Assembly (NCBI GenBank): GCA_031278935.1
Contig: JAITJK010000242.1
Location: forward strand, 1 to 6,742
Source: Spirochaetaceae bacterium
GTDB taxonomy: Bacteria; Spirochaetota; Spirochaetia; Treponematales; Breznakiellaceae
DNA length: 6,742 nucleotides
Direction of reading: 5' to 3'
A program made the translations under genes and the position numbers. This document shows positions 1 to 5,584 of this stretch, one piece after another; position 1 is the first letter of the stretch, and the number at the start of each line of letters is the position of its first letter. The notes beneath the pieces were generated by a model. That model ran no database searches. It was not told the DNA's origin and worked only from the letters and a program-made list of their open reading frames with translations.

Positions 1-7
1 CCCTCCC
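1..7 (-). promoter_or_regulatory. Possible ribosome binding site of a gene beyond the left edge
   Basis: The minus strand ends in GGGAGGG, which resembles a Shine-Dalgarno sequence. Together with the promoter at 142-171 reading the same way, it suggests that a minus-strand gene starts within a few bases outside the window. The start codon itself cannot be seen, so this is an inference. Confidence 0.35.
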
Positions 8-10
8 GGG

Positions 11-43
11 TTATCCTTCATTAGGTCTTTTGAACTTACTCAT
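11..43 (-). CDS. Possible 10-codon leader peptide, MSKFKRPNEG
   Basis: An ATG at 43-41 opens a 10-codon frame ending in TAA at 13-11. It lies between the promoter at 142-171 and the Shine-Dalgarno-like sequence at the left edge. A G6 run sits three bases before the ATG and could act as a poor ribosome binding site. The peptide has no run of one amino acid, as an attenuator leader would have, and I see no clear terminator/antiterminator pair. It may be a chance frame in an untranslated leader. Confidence 0.15.
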   Translation of the reverse strand: MSKFKRPNEG

Positions 44-141
44 TATCCCCCCACTTCGTCAAGAGGTTCTACCGCTTTTTCGTAAAAAAAATACTCCGGC
101 TTTTGTAAGCTCAATACCTTTCTTAAAAAACAACAAGATTA

Positions 142-171
142 AATATACAGCAGTCGAATCATAAAAGTCAA
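142..171 (-). promoter_or_regulatory. Sigma70-type promoter reading toward the left edge
   Basis: On the minus strand a TTGACT -35 box (171-166) and a TATATT -10 box (147-142) are separated by 18 bases, each matching the consensus at five of six positions. The predicted start near 135 would give a leader of about 135 bases before the next gene, which lies outside the window. It sits downstream of the pgsA-like gene, so it marks a new transcription unit. Confidence 0.55.
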
Positions 172-237
172 GGGCTTTCACCCTAATTTTTTAATCTTTA
201 TTAAAAATTTTCTCTTCCCCTGGTACACCACAGCCTT

Positions 238-819
238 TTACCGCTTCTTGTAAAGCATGAGATAGTCCGCAAAAGAAATAGCCGAAATCACCACGGATAT
301 ACCAAAAATGATCCGCGCTCCCATGCGTAACAGCTCAAACCCCCCATCAAGACCCAGCCGTTGTGCGCTGGCCGCGAGGAGGGCCACCGCGCCAGCGATC
401 ATATAGGCCACCGCTTTTATCTTACCCCCCTTCCGGGCGCCCATAACCACCCCTTTCTTCATCATGAGGTTCCGGAGAAACTGGATGCCAATCTCCCGGT
501 ACAGGATCGCCAAAAACAACACCCCCGGCAAGATGCCATCCAGGACAAAGCAGAGGAAGTAGGTGATCCGCACCAGCACATCCGCAAAGGGATCAAACAA
601 CTTACCGAAATCACTCACTTCCTTGCGGGAACGAGCAATCTTACCGTCCGCCAAGTCGCTAAACTCTGAAAGAATAAATAATCCCCAAAGAACCGGCACA
701 ACCCACTTGCAATCTCCGCCGGCCAAGCCCGTTGCCTTCTGGTAAGGAAATACATACACCCCGAAAAAAATCGGCGCAAGAACCAGGCGGAGAGCCGTTA
801 CCTTATCAGCTAGGGTCAT
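238..819 (-). CDS. pgsA: CDP-alcohol phosphatidyltransferase, PgsA-like
   Basis: This 193-residue integral membrane enzyme probably transfers a phosphatidyl group from CDP-diacylglycerol to glycerol 3-phosphate, the committed step to phosphatidylglycerol. The family signature D-x2-DG-x2-AR-x8-G-x3-D-x3-D is complete: D55, D58, G59, A62, R63, G72, D76, D80. These Asp residues bind the metal and the CDP group. Hydrophobic segments lie at about 8-24, 37-54, 85-107, 127-150 and 165-188, and the length is normal for PgsA. The N-terminus (MTLADKVTALRLVLAP) is family-like, which supports this ATG although no Shine-Dalgarno precedes it. Residue 81 is Val where many PgsA proteins have Lys. Motifs alone do not settle the acceptor alcohol, so phosphatidylinositol or another head group is possible. 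It follows the RicT gene by 48 bases and may be co-transcribed or use the promoter at 827-856. Confidence 0.88.
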   Translation of the reverse strand: MTLADKVTALRLVLAPIFFGVYVFPYQKATGLAGGDCKWVVPVLWGLFILSEFSDLADGKIARSRKEVSDFGKLFDPFADVLVRITYFLCFVLDGILPGVLFLAILYREIGIQFLRNLMMKKGVVMGARKGGKIKAVAYMIAGAVALLAASAQRLGLDGGFELLRMGARIIFGISVVISAISFADYLMLYKKR

Positions 820-826
820 GGGGTCC

Positions 827-856
827 AGTATGCCGATTTCCCGTTCCCCCTGTCAA
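827..856 (-). promoter_or_regulatory. Possible promoter directly upstream of pgsA
   Basis: In the gap between the RicT gene and pgsA, a perfect TTGACA (856-851) is followed after 18 bases by CATACT (832-827), which matches four of six consensus positions. The expected transcription start falls on or next to the pgsA ATG at 819, so the message would be almost leaderless. This fits the absence of a Shine-Dalgarno before that ATG. The -10 box is weak, so read-through from the upstream operon remains an alternative. Confidence 0.4.
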
Positions 857-867
857 GCGCCGTGCCT

Positions 868-1815
868 TCACCCTTTTGGCTTCCCCTTTTCTTTGAAGAC
901 CCAGCGGTTATCTACCTTTTCAAAGGAGGAACCAGCGGCCTGGATATGTCTGCCATCATCGGCGGCAAGTTTTACCGTACCCAAGATCATATTCACCTCT
1001 AGCACCTTCCATAGGGTTCCGTCATACTGTACCTTGCTTCCTTCCGGGGGGATGAGTCGGCGCTGCTCGCTGTAAAAACAATGCTCATAGGCCAAGCAAC
1101 AGAGGAGTCGGCCACAAGGGCCAGATATTTTCATGGAATTGAGGGATAGATTCTGATCTTTGGCCATTTTTATGGACACGGGCTTTAAATTGTCCGAAAT
1201 CATGTGGCAACAATATCCCCGGCCGCAAACACCCAAGCCCCCTACTTCCCGGGCTTCATCCCGAACCCCAATCTGGCGCAGCTCTATGCGAGTTTTGAAG
1301 ATGCCCACCAGGTCCTTGACCAATTCCCGGAAATCTACCCGGTTCTCGGAGGTAAAGAAAAACAAAATTTTCGGCTCTTCCAAGAGGTAATGCACCGAGA
1401 CCAGTTTCATTTCCAAGCGATGGGCCTCAATTTTCTGTTTACACAAGGCAAAGGCTTCTTGTTCCAAGGCCTGGTTGGAGTGGGCCTTTTCCAGCTCTTC
1501 TGGGAGGGCAGGTCGTTCTATGCGGGTAATTTCAGAAAATAAGGGGGTTCCCTCTTTCCGGGGTACTAGGCCGATAATCTGGGCCAGATCCCGGCCATAG
1601 CGGGTAGGCACCAGAACCATACTCTGAGAACTCAAGGGCTCCCCCGGATAGGCTGCGAGAAAGGTTTCATGGGAATACAAGAGCCGGATCCGATACACCG
1701 GCGTGTCCGGGGCGAGCAATTTCTCCCCGGATTCAAGAATTACCACCGTGCTATCTAATTTTTCCGCAGGCTTATCCTCAAGCGCGGCAATATCCTCTTC
1801 GTCTACATCTCGCAT
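868..1815 (-). CDS. ricT: PSP1-domain protein RicT/YaaT
   Basis: This 315-residue cytosolic protein is a homologue of Bacillus subtilis RicT (YaaT). There RicT works with RicA (YmcA) and RicF (YlbF) in a complex that carries iron-sulfur clusters and directs RNase Y cleavage of operon mRNAs. The PSP1 domain occupies roughly residues 60-190, including RVDFRELVKDLVGIFKTRIE and RQIGVRDEA. The diagnostic cysteine segments follow: GVCGRGYCC (C197, C202, C203) and GPCGRLLCC (C234, C239, C240), joined by the conserved SIKMAKDQNLSLN. A seventh cysteine, C246, is close by. The tail, about 257-295, has the usual small beta-rich domain. The first 20 residues are unusually acidic. Start: the ATG lies 10 bases after the YaaR stop, behind a modest GGCAGGG. 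RicA and RicF are not encoded here, so the partners in this organism are unknown. The family call is secure; the RNA-processing role is carried over from Bacillus. Confidence 0.9.
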   Translation of the reverse strand: MRDVDEEDIAALEDKPAEKLDSTVVILESGEKLLAPDTPVYRIRLLYSHETFLAAYPGEPLSSQSMVLVPTRYGRDLAQIIGLVPRKEGTPLFSEITRIERPALPEELEKAHSNQALEQEAFALCKQKIEAHRLEMKLVSVHYLLEEPKILFFFTSENRVDFRELVKDLVGIFKTRIELRQIGVRDEAREVGGLGVCGRGYCCHMISDNLKPVSIKMAKDQNLSLNSMKISGPCGRLLCCLAYEHCFYSEQRRLIPPEGSKVQYDGTLWKVLEVNMILGTVKLAADDGRHIQAAGSSFEKVDNRWVFKEKGKPKG

Positions 1816-1825
1816 ACACCCTGCC

Positions 1826-2338
1826 TCACTGCATTAAATCTACCAGTAGCCCGGTAATCTCTTCAAGACGGGCGAGAATTTCCAGCTGCACGGTTTGGCC
1901 CGCCAAGATCCCTGCGGCCAGTTGTTCCAGCTTTTGGTCTACCACCTGTACAATGGCGAAGTTTTTCCGCTTTAGTAAATTCGTCCCGCTCACCTGCTTT
2001 TCCGCAGTATACCCGTATTTCACCACATACTGGAGGAAATTCCGCACCGCAGCCTTGTAGCGCAGGATCTCTTCCGGGAGAGGCCGGCGCTTCAGATCAT
2101 CCCCGGTACTGTGTACCGCATCCAGTAGTTCGTTAATCGTCTCTTCCGAAGGGGGCATATCCTCCACCGCCAAAGACGCAGCCTCGGCATTCCGATTTAT
2201 ATGCTCTAAAATACCAGAAAAACGCGGTTTTTGCCCTTTGCGGACCGCCGCATCCTGCTTTTTTTTCGTTTCCGCTTTAAGACCGGCATATACCGCGCTG
2301 GTAAAGAAGCCCGGTTCCAAGAACTCTATCTTAGCCAT
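1826..2338 (-). CDS. yaaR: DUF327 / YaaR family protein
   Basis: This is a 170-residue, mostly helical, probably cytosolic protein with no signal peptide or membrane segment. The region from about residue 36 to the end fits the YaaR (DUF327) family: the central LRYKAAVRNFLQYVVKYGY, then IVQVVDQKLEQLAAGIL, and the C-terminal LEEITGLLVDLMQ, which closely resembles the end of B. subtilis YaaR. It is slightly longer than the Bacillus protein (about 146 residues) because of a longer N-terminus. The function is unknown in every organism I know of. In B. subtilis yaaR and yaaT (ricT) lie close together, and here yaaR is directly before ricT with a 10-base gap, which independently supports both calls. 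The ATG is four bases after the bactofilin stop; its GGAG ribosome binding site lies inside the end of the bactofilin gene, so translation is probably coupled. Confidence 0.82.
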   Translation of the reverse strand: MAKIEFLEPGFFTSAVYAGLKAETKKKQDAAVRKGQKPRFSGILEHINRNAEAASLAVEDMPPSEETINELLDAVHSTGDDLKRRPLPEEILRYKAAVRNFLQYVVKYGYTAEKQVSGTNLLKRKNFAIVQVVDQKLEQLAAGILAGQTVQLEILARLEEITGLLVDLMQ

Positions 2339-2342
2339 AGGG

Positions 2343-2774
2343 CTAGCTGCTCCGTTTTAAGGGCAGGGGAAACACATCGGGAAGCTCGATGGCCTCCTGG
2401 AGTTCCGCCATAGCCTCTTCCCATTGTTCATCGTTATGGCAGACTCGAACCTTACCGTGGATGAGGCAACCCTCATCCACCTGGATTCGCCGGGTGATAA
2501 TATCCCCCAAGATAAGACCCGTAGAGAGGATCACCAGCCGTTCCGTGGCGATGACGTTTCCGTATATCACCCCTCCTACGGTTATAGAGGTGCCCCGGAG
2601 ATTACTCTTGAGCCGGGCCTTTTCACCAATCGCCACCCGACCCCGGACGGATACGTCCCCTTGAATGCTACCATCTATCCGGGTGAATCCTGCGGTTTCA
2701 ATGGTTCCATGAACCTGCGTACCCGGTCCGATGATGGTATTGAGCAAAAAATCTGTCCGTTTACGGCCAGCCAT
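2343..2774 (-). CDS. Bactofilin (polymer-forming cytoskeletal protein)
   Basis: This 143-residue protein belongs to the bactofilins, which polymerise without nucleotide into filaments under the inner membrane and place cell-wall enzymes. Residues about 12-112 form the expected right-handed beta-helix, visible as short repeats ending in Gly or Asp: IIGPGTQVHGTI, RIDGSIQGDV, VAIGEKARLKSNL, ITVGGVIYGNV, LILGDII, QVDEGCLIHGKV. The C-terminal tail, about 113-143, is acidic and probably helical, then Pro-rich and basic. The frame stays open further upstream to 2909, but that part overlaps the M23 gene and has no bactofilin character. I chose the ATG at 2774 because a good AAAGGATG site precedes it and it lies 16 bases after the M23 stop. 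Bactofilin genes beside M23 peptidase genes are a known shape-determining arrangement, for example Helicobacter pylori CcmA with Csd1/Csd2. Confidence 0.92.
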   Translation of the reverse strand: MAGRKRTDFLLNTIIGPGTQVHGTIETAGFTRIDGSIQGDVSVRGRVAIGEKARLKSNLRGTSITVGGVIYGNVIATERLVILSTGLILGDIITRRIQVDEGCLIHGKVRVCHNDEQWEEAMAELQEAIELPDVFPLPLKRSS

Positions 2775-2781
2775 GGTTCCA

Positions 2782-2789
2782 CATCCTTT
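2782..2789 (-). promoter_or_regulatory. Ribosome binding site that fixes the bactofilin start
   Basis: The minus strand reads AAAGGATG, with nine bases between its GGA and the ATG at 2774-2772. It overlaps the last part of the M23 peptidase gene but serves the internal ATG, not the longer in-frame opening upstream. Confidence 0.65.
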
Positions 2790-2790
2790 T

Positions 2791-3828
2791 TTAATGGGAT
2801 CGCAACAGATTAGAACGGATATTGATGTATTTATAGGGGTCCACCACGTCTGAACCAATATGCACTTCATAATGCAGATGGGGCCCCGTGGAAAGCCCAG
2901 TATTGCCAATATAGCCGATTACCTCGCCCTGCTGCACCCACTGACCGGTTTTCACCCGGATAGTCAGCATATGGGCATAGCGAGTATAAAACCCATGTTT
3001 ATGTTTAATAATCACGTTGTTCCCAAAACCACCGTGTTCATAGTCTACGGTAACCACCTGGCCGTCGGCAGTAGCCACGATGGGATCCCCCTGGCGATAG
3101 GTAGACAGATCGATACCCTTATGAATGTAATACTGCCCACTAAAGGGGTGTTTGTTTTGCCCAAAGAACATAGAAACGTGCCCAATGCCCCCTTTGATAG
3201 GCCAAATACTGGGGATTTCCGTGAGCAGGGCATTCTGGGAATTGAGGAGCGTGCCGATCTCCCTCACGGGCTCTACCACGGATGAAAGATAACCCGCAAG
3301 CTTGCGGATATCATGTACTTCCTGCAAGATCCCGTCTGGGGTTTCGGTGATATCGAAAAAAGAGGATAGGTCCCCCCCCCCCTGATTCGCCTTAGTTCTT
3401 CCCTCCAGGTTCGCACCCAGGGTAGCTAAGGTCCCGGAAAGGGCGGTCTCAAAGCCCTTGGCTTCCCGCAACAAGAGGGCGGTTTCGTCCCGGAGCTGAT
3501 CTAAGCTGGCCTGGGTATCCTGCAAGCGGCTGTCCTTATCGGTAAAGGTTTCCTGGCTAGGGCCGTAGGAGGTCCCGTACCAGAAAAAGGCCCCGACTAA
3601 ACCAGCAAATACCAGGAGACAACAAACGAAGGATACCAGGGTAAAATGCAAGTTATATACTTTCTGGGCCGAATGGGGGACCAGGACGATGGTATATTGC
3701 CGGGTGAGGAGGTGGAGTAGGCCCAGGCCGCCCCGGGCCATAGCCTTCCCCATGAGCAAGATCGTCTGCTTAACCTTATGGACGATGCTATTTTCCAACC
3801 GTTTATATGCATGGACCGAAGCCACCAT
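2791..3828 (-). CDS. Membrane-anchored M23 (LytM-type) peptidoglycan endopeptidase with an internal G11 tract
   Basis: This 345-residue protein probably cuts peptide cross-links in periplasmic peptidoglycan. In order: a cytoplasmic N-terminus (1-60) with the stretch YTIVLVPHSAQKV, seen in other anchored M23 proteins; one membrane helix (about 62-84); a coiled-coil-like periplasmic stalk (about 95-145); a linker; and the LytM domain (about 210-335). The zinc and catalytic residues are all present: H236 and D240 in HKGID, H286 in YAHM, and H317 and H319 in HLHYEV, so the enzyme should be active. The linker codons for residues 150-152 (GGG) lie in a run of 11 G at 3382-3372, and a one-base slip would remove the whole catalytic domain. 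The ATG is preceded by an in-frame TGA 13 codons upstream; AAGAGG lies only three bases before it. It is the first gene of the bactofilin operon, whose filament may position this enzyme. Confidence 0.92.
   Translation of the reverse strand: MVASVHAYKRLENSIVHKVKQTILLMGKAMARGGLGLLHLLTRQYTIVLVPHSAQKVYNLHFTLVSFVCCLLVFAGLVGAFFWYGTSYGPSQETFTDKDSRLQDTQASLDQLRDETALLLREAKGFETALSGTLATLGANLEGRTKANQGGGDLSSFFDITETPDGILQEVHDIRKLAGYLSSVVEPVREIGTLLNSQNALLTEIPSIWPIKGGIGHVSMFFGQNKHPFSGQYYIHKGIDLSTYRQGDPIVATADGQVVTVDYEHGGFGNNVIIKHKHGFYTRYAHMLTIRVKTGQWVQQGEVIGYIGNTGLSTGPHLHYEVHIGSDVVDPYKYINIRSNLLRSH
3372..3382 (-). repeat. Homopolymeric G11 tract inside the M23 gene
   Basis: Eleven consecutive C on the plus strand are eleven G in the coding strand, within the linker before the peptidase domain. 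At this length the frame is open. With ten G the frame stops at the TAG at 3275-3273 (about 184 residues); with twelve G it stops at the TGA at 3313-3311 (about 172 residues). Both products keep the membrane anchor and stalk and lose all zinc ligands. Tracts of this length are typical slipped-strand sites. Confidence 0.95.
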
Positions 3829-3911
3829 GTACCTCTTGTACGTAAAAACTCTCGTCTGTCTGAATCAGCACCTCCCGACTGCATCCGAACAGCAACCTAT
3901 TTAGACGATTT

Positions 3912-3941
3912 ATTCTATATTATAAACGCAACCCGTGTCAA
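3912..3941 (-). promoter_or_regulatory. Promoter of the M23-bactofilin-YaaR-RicT operon
   Basis: On the minus strand a perfect TTGACA (3941-3936) is followed after 18 bases by TAGAAT (3917-3912), five of six to consensus; a TATAGA reading with 16 bases is also possible. The predicted start near 3905 gives a leader of about 75 bases before the M23 ATG at 3828. I see no known riboswitch in that leader. Confidence 0.65.
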
Positions 3942-4042
3942 ACGCCTTTTTGGGGGTTGCCAGACGGGGAAAGACGGCTCTTCGGGTTCATATAAGCCGG
4001 TATAGAGGCGTGTACCCTGAATTCGGCAGGTGGCTATCCAAG

Positions 4043-4057
4043 ACCATAAGATATGGT
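4043..4057. repeat. Short perfect inverted repeat
   Basis: ACCATA and TATGGT form a six-pair stem with a three-base loop (AGA). There is no T run on either side that would make it an intrinsic terminator. It may be a protein-binding palindrome or chance. Confidence 0.3.
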
Positions 4058-4094
4058 ACCGTGGTCCGATGGGAAGAAAAAAGTTCGCGAAAAA

Positions 4095-4176
4095 CGTCAT
4101 CGCAAGCACAACGAAGCAATTTAGTGAAGGGGATGTTCGTCTGGATTACTTCGTCGCTTTACTCTCGCATTGCCAT
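4095..4176. repeat. Decayed palindromic REP-like element
   Basis: The left arm (about 4095-4123) begins CGTCATCGCAAGC and contains ACGAAGCAAT; the right arm (about 4141-4176) contains CTGGATTACTTCGT and ends TCGCATTGCCAT. The arms are imperfect inverted copies. They resemble the palindrome with GTCATTGCGAG at one end and CTCGCAATGAC at the other that is scattered in many bacterial genomes and often mis-annotated as small proteins with VIASEAKQS-like strings. Several substitutions break the symmetry, so this copy looks old. It codes for nothing and would fold into a long imperfect hairpin in RNA. Confidence 0.65.
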
Positions 4177-4247
4177 GGGCGGTATCCAAACCGGATAACG
4201 GATGCCTCTACCTCTAACCACGTCCCCCAATACGGCCACGGCAGGCG

Positions 4248-5456
4248 TTAACGAAGGCGTTTGATGAGAAGGTCGGTTTGGTCTTTATATTGGGCGGGGG
4301 CAATAGCGCCCGCTTGCTCAAGAAACTCGATGGCTTCACTGTTGCGGCCTGCGGAAGCCGCGTTGACCCCCTGAGCATAGGCCACCAGGGCAGGGTCCGC
4401 GCCGTACTGTAAGGCCGAACGATAATACCTTTCAGCAAGATCGTATTGCTTTTGGTCGTACGCTAAAAGACCCAGGTAATAGTGCGGGGCGTAGTGGGTG
4501 TAGCGCTGGCGCAGAGCTTGCTGGAAAACCGCTTCGGCGGTGGGGAAGTCCTTGTCTTTGTAGGCTTGCTGGCCGTCTATGATGAGTTCCGCAAAGGTTT
4601 TCCGGCTTTCTAGATACATCCGGTAATCCGCTTCCAGAGTCTCTAGGTCGGTCCAGCTGAGAATATGCCGGAAAAGCACTTCCGCATTAGCCGGAGAAGA
4701 AGCCGTACTGGAAAGCAGCATAAAACATTCGTAGAGAATCCGCTCATAATAAGAACGGTTGCTGTCTCTAAAAAAGGAAACCAAAGACCAGGAAACGCTT
4801 TGCAGATACGCCGGAAAACCCTGCACATCCGCCAAAAACACTGATTCCAGAGCCGGAGCCTTGTCTCCCAGGTCTTTCACCGTTTCTAGCCAGGCAAGAT
4901 TCTCTTCGTAGATTACCCCTCCCGCCGCATCACCGGGAACCTCCACCTCCTCCAGCGCGGCGGAAGGGATGCTCTCATAATACAAGGTGCTAAAGTAGAT
5001 GGCAAAACCCTCTCGAAGCCATGCCGGAGGCTGAGGAATGAAAGCCCGTAGGTATTGCACAAAAGCCTGATGGGGGAACATACGCTCCGCTTCGGCGCTG
5101 CCCCGGTGAATGACCAGCTCCCGCCGGTCGGGCTGATTGTAGTGCATATACACCGCGCCGGAGCTGGTTCGGCCTAGATGCTCGGAGATATAGGCGTCAT
5201 AGTCTTCCTGGGCGGTGTAGGCGCGGACTTTTAAAGGCCTGCGGAGGGCGTCCTCATTAAAATGAAATATGCTGTTATAATGCTTAAACCGGACTTCTAA
5301 TTCCCTGGACAAGAGGGTCGCATCGGCGCTATTACCGTCACTCTGGACCACATAATGCCTGCTGGTTACCGATACCATCGGCACGGCGCCGAGCCGCGGG
5401 GCCACCACCATAAGAAAAACCAGCGAACCTAGTAAACCGTAACCATAACGCTTCAT
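4248..5456 (-). CDS. Secreted TPR protein with a degenerate peptidase-MA-like domain
   Basis: This 402-residue protein has a signal peptide (about 1-24: basic MKRYGYG, a hydrophobic stretch, then a cleavage region near LGA), so it is exported, probably to the periplasm. Residues about 30-285 resemble the peptidase-MA-like (gluzincin) fold: early beta-rich part, then a helix starting at H129 and the typical PAWLREGFAIYF (145-156), where E149 would be the third zinc ligand. The expected HExxH is HQAFV (129-133): catalytic Glu and second His are missing, so a working zinc protease is unlikely. Three TPR units follow at about 288-321, 322-355 and 356-389 (alternating Gly/Ala-Tyr patterns such as YYLGLLAYDQKQYDLAERYY), suggesting protein binding. 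The ATG has an excellent AAGAGGAG five bases upstream. No clear promoter is seen in the 128-base gap before it, so co-transcription with the upstream P-loop gene is possible. The family name is uncertain; TPR and export are firm. Confidence 0.8.
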   Translation of the reverse strand: MKRYGYGLLGSLVFLMVVAPRLGAVPMVSVTSRHYVVQSDGNSADATLLSRELEVRFKHYNSIFHFNEDALRRPLKVRAYTAQEDYDAYISEHLGRTSSGAVYMHYNQPDRRELVIHRGSAEAERMFPHQAFVQYLRAFIPQPPAWLREGFAIYFSTLYYESIPSAALEEVEVPGDAAGGVIYEENLAWLETVKDLGDKAPALESVFLADVQGFPAYLQSVSWSLVSFFRDSNRSYYERILYECFMLLSSTASSPANAEVLFRHILSWTDLETLEADYRMYLESRKTFAELIIDGQQAYKDKDFPTAEAVFQQALRQRYTHYAPHYYLGLLAYDQKQYDLAERYYRSALQYGADPALVAYAQGVNAASAGRNSEAIEFLEQAGAIAPAQYKDQTDLLIKRLR

Positions 5457-5461
5457 GGAAA

Positions 5462-5469
5462 CTCCTCTT
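5462..5469 (-). promoter_or_regulatory. Strong ribosome binding site of the TPR gene
   Basis: The minus strand reads AAGAGGAG with five bases (TTTCC) before the ATG at 5456-5454, close to ideal. It fixes the start in front of the signal peptide. Confidence 0.75.
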
Positions 5470-5584
5470 AACCTGCCCCAGGTGTCTATAACCCTATTCC
5501 TAGCAGCCTTCCACTATGCCTCCACAGCAGGTGGTGTATCTTCTATTATCGAACATTTACCCCGAGACTTTTATCAAATCCCCG

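Larger units (their letters stand above)
3829..4247. other. Gene-free region between the TPR gene and the M23 operon
   Basis: These 419 bases contain several short open frames on both strands, but none has a good ribosome binding site or a recognisable product. The translations on the plus strand across 4095-4176 give strings such as VIASTTKQF and LDYFVALL, typical of spurious proteins called on a palindromic repeat. What I can support here is the promoter at 3912-3941, a small hairpin at 4043-4057 and the decayed repeat at 4095-4176. I see no convincing intrinsic terminator for the TPR gene. Confidence 0.7.

Noticed and set aside
185..212. AT-only hairpin after pgsA as a terminator
   Set aside because: The stem is made only of A-T pairs with a bulge and has no clean T tail on the minus strand; such pairing is expected by chance in AT-rich DNA.
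1160..1542. Plus-strand frames inside the ricT region
   Set aside because: They are antisense shadows; the minus frame carries the full RicT cysteine signature.
2775..2909. Longer N-terminus for the bactofilin (start at 2909)
   Set aside because: It would overlap the M23 gene by more than 100 bases, the extra residues look unlike bactofilins, and AAAGGATG serves the internal ATG at 2774.
3597..3884. 95-codon minus-strand frame overlapping the M23 start
   Set aside because: It is an out-of-frame reading of the M23 N-terminal coding region. The GGGAGGTG just inside it is notable but no proper start codon follows in a frame with a sensible product.
4030..4251. Plus-strand 73-codon frame and others in the middle gap
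   Set aside because: The translations (VIASTTKQF, LDYFVALL) are typical artefacts of the palindromic repeat at 4095-4176.
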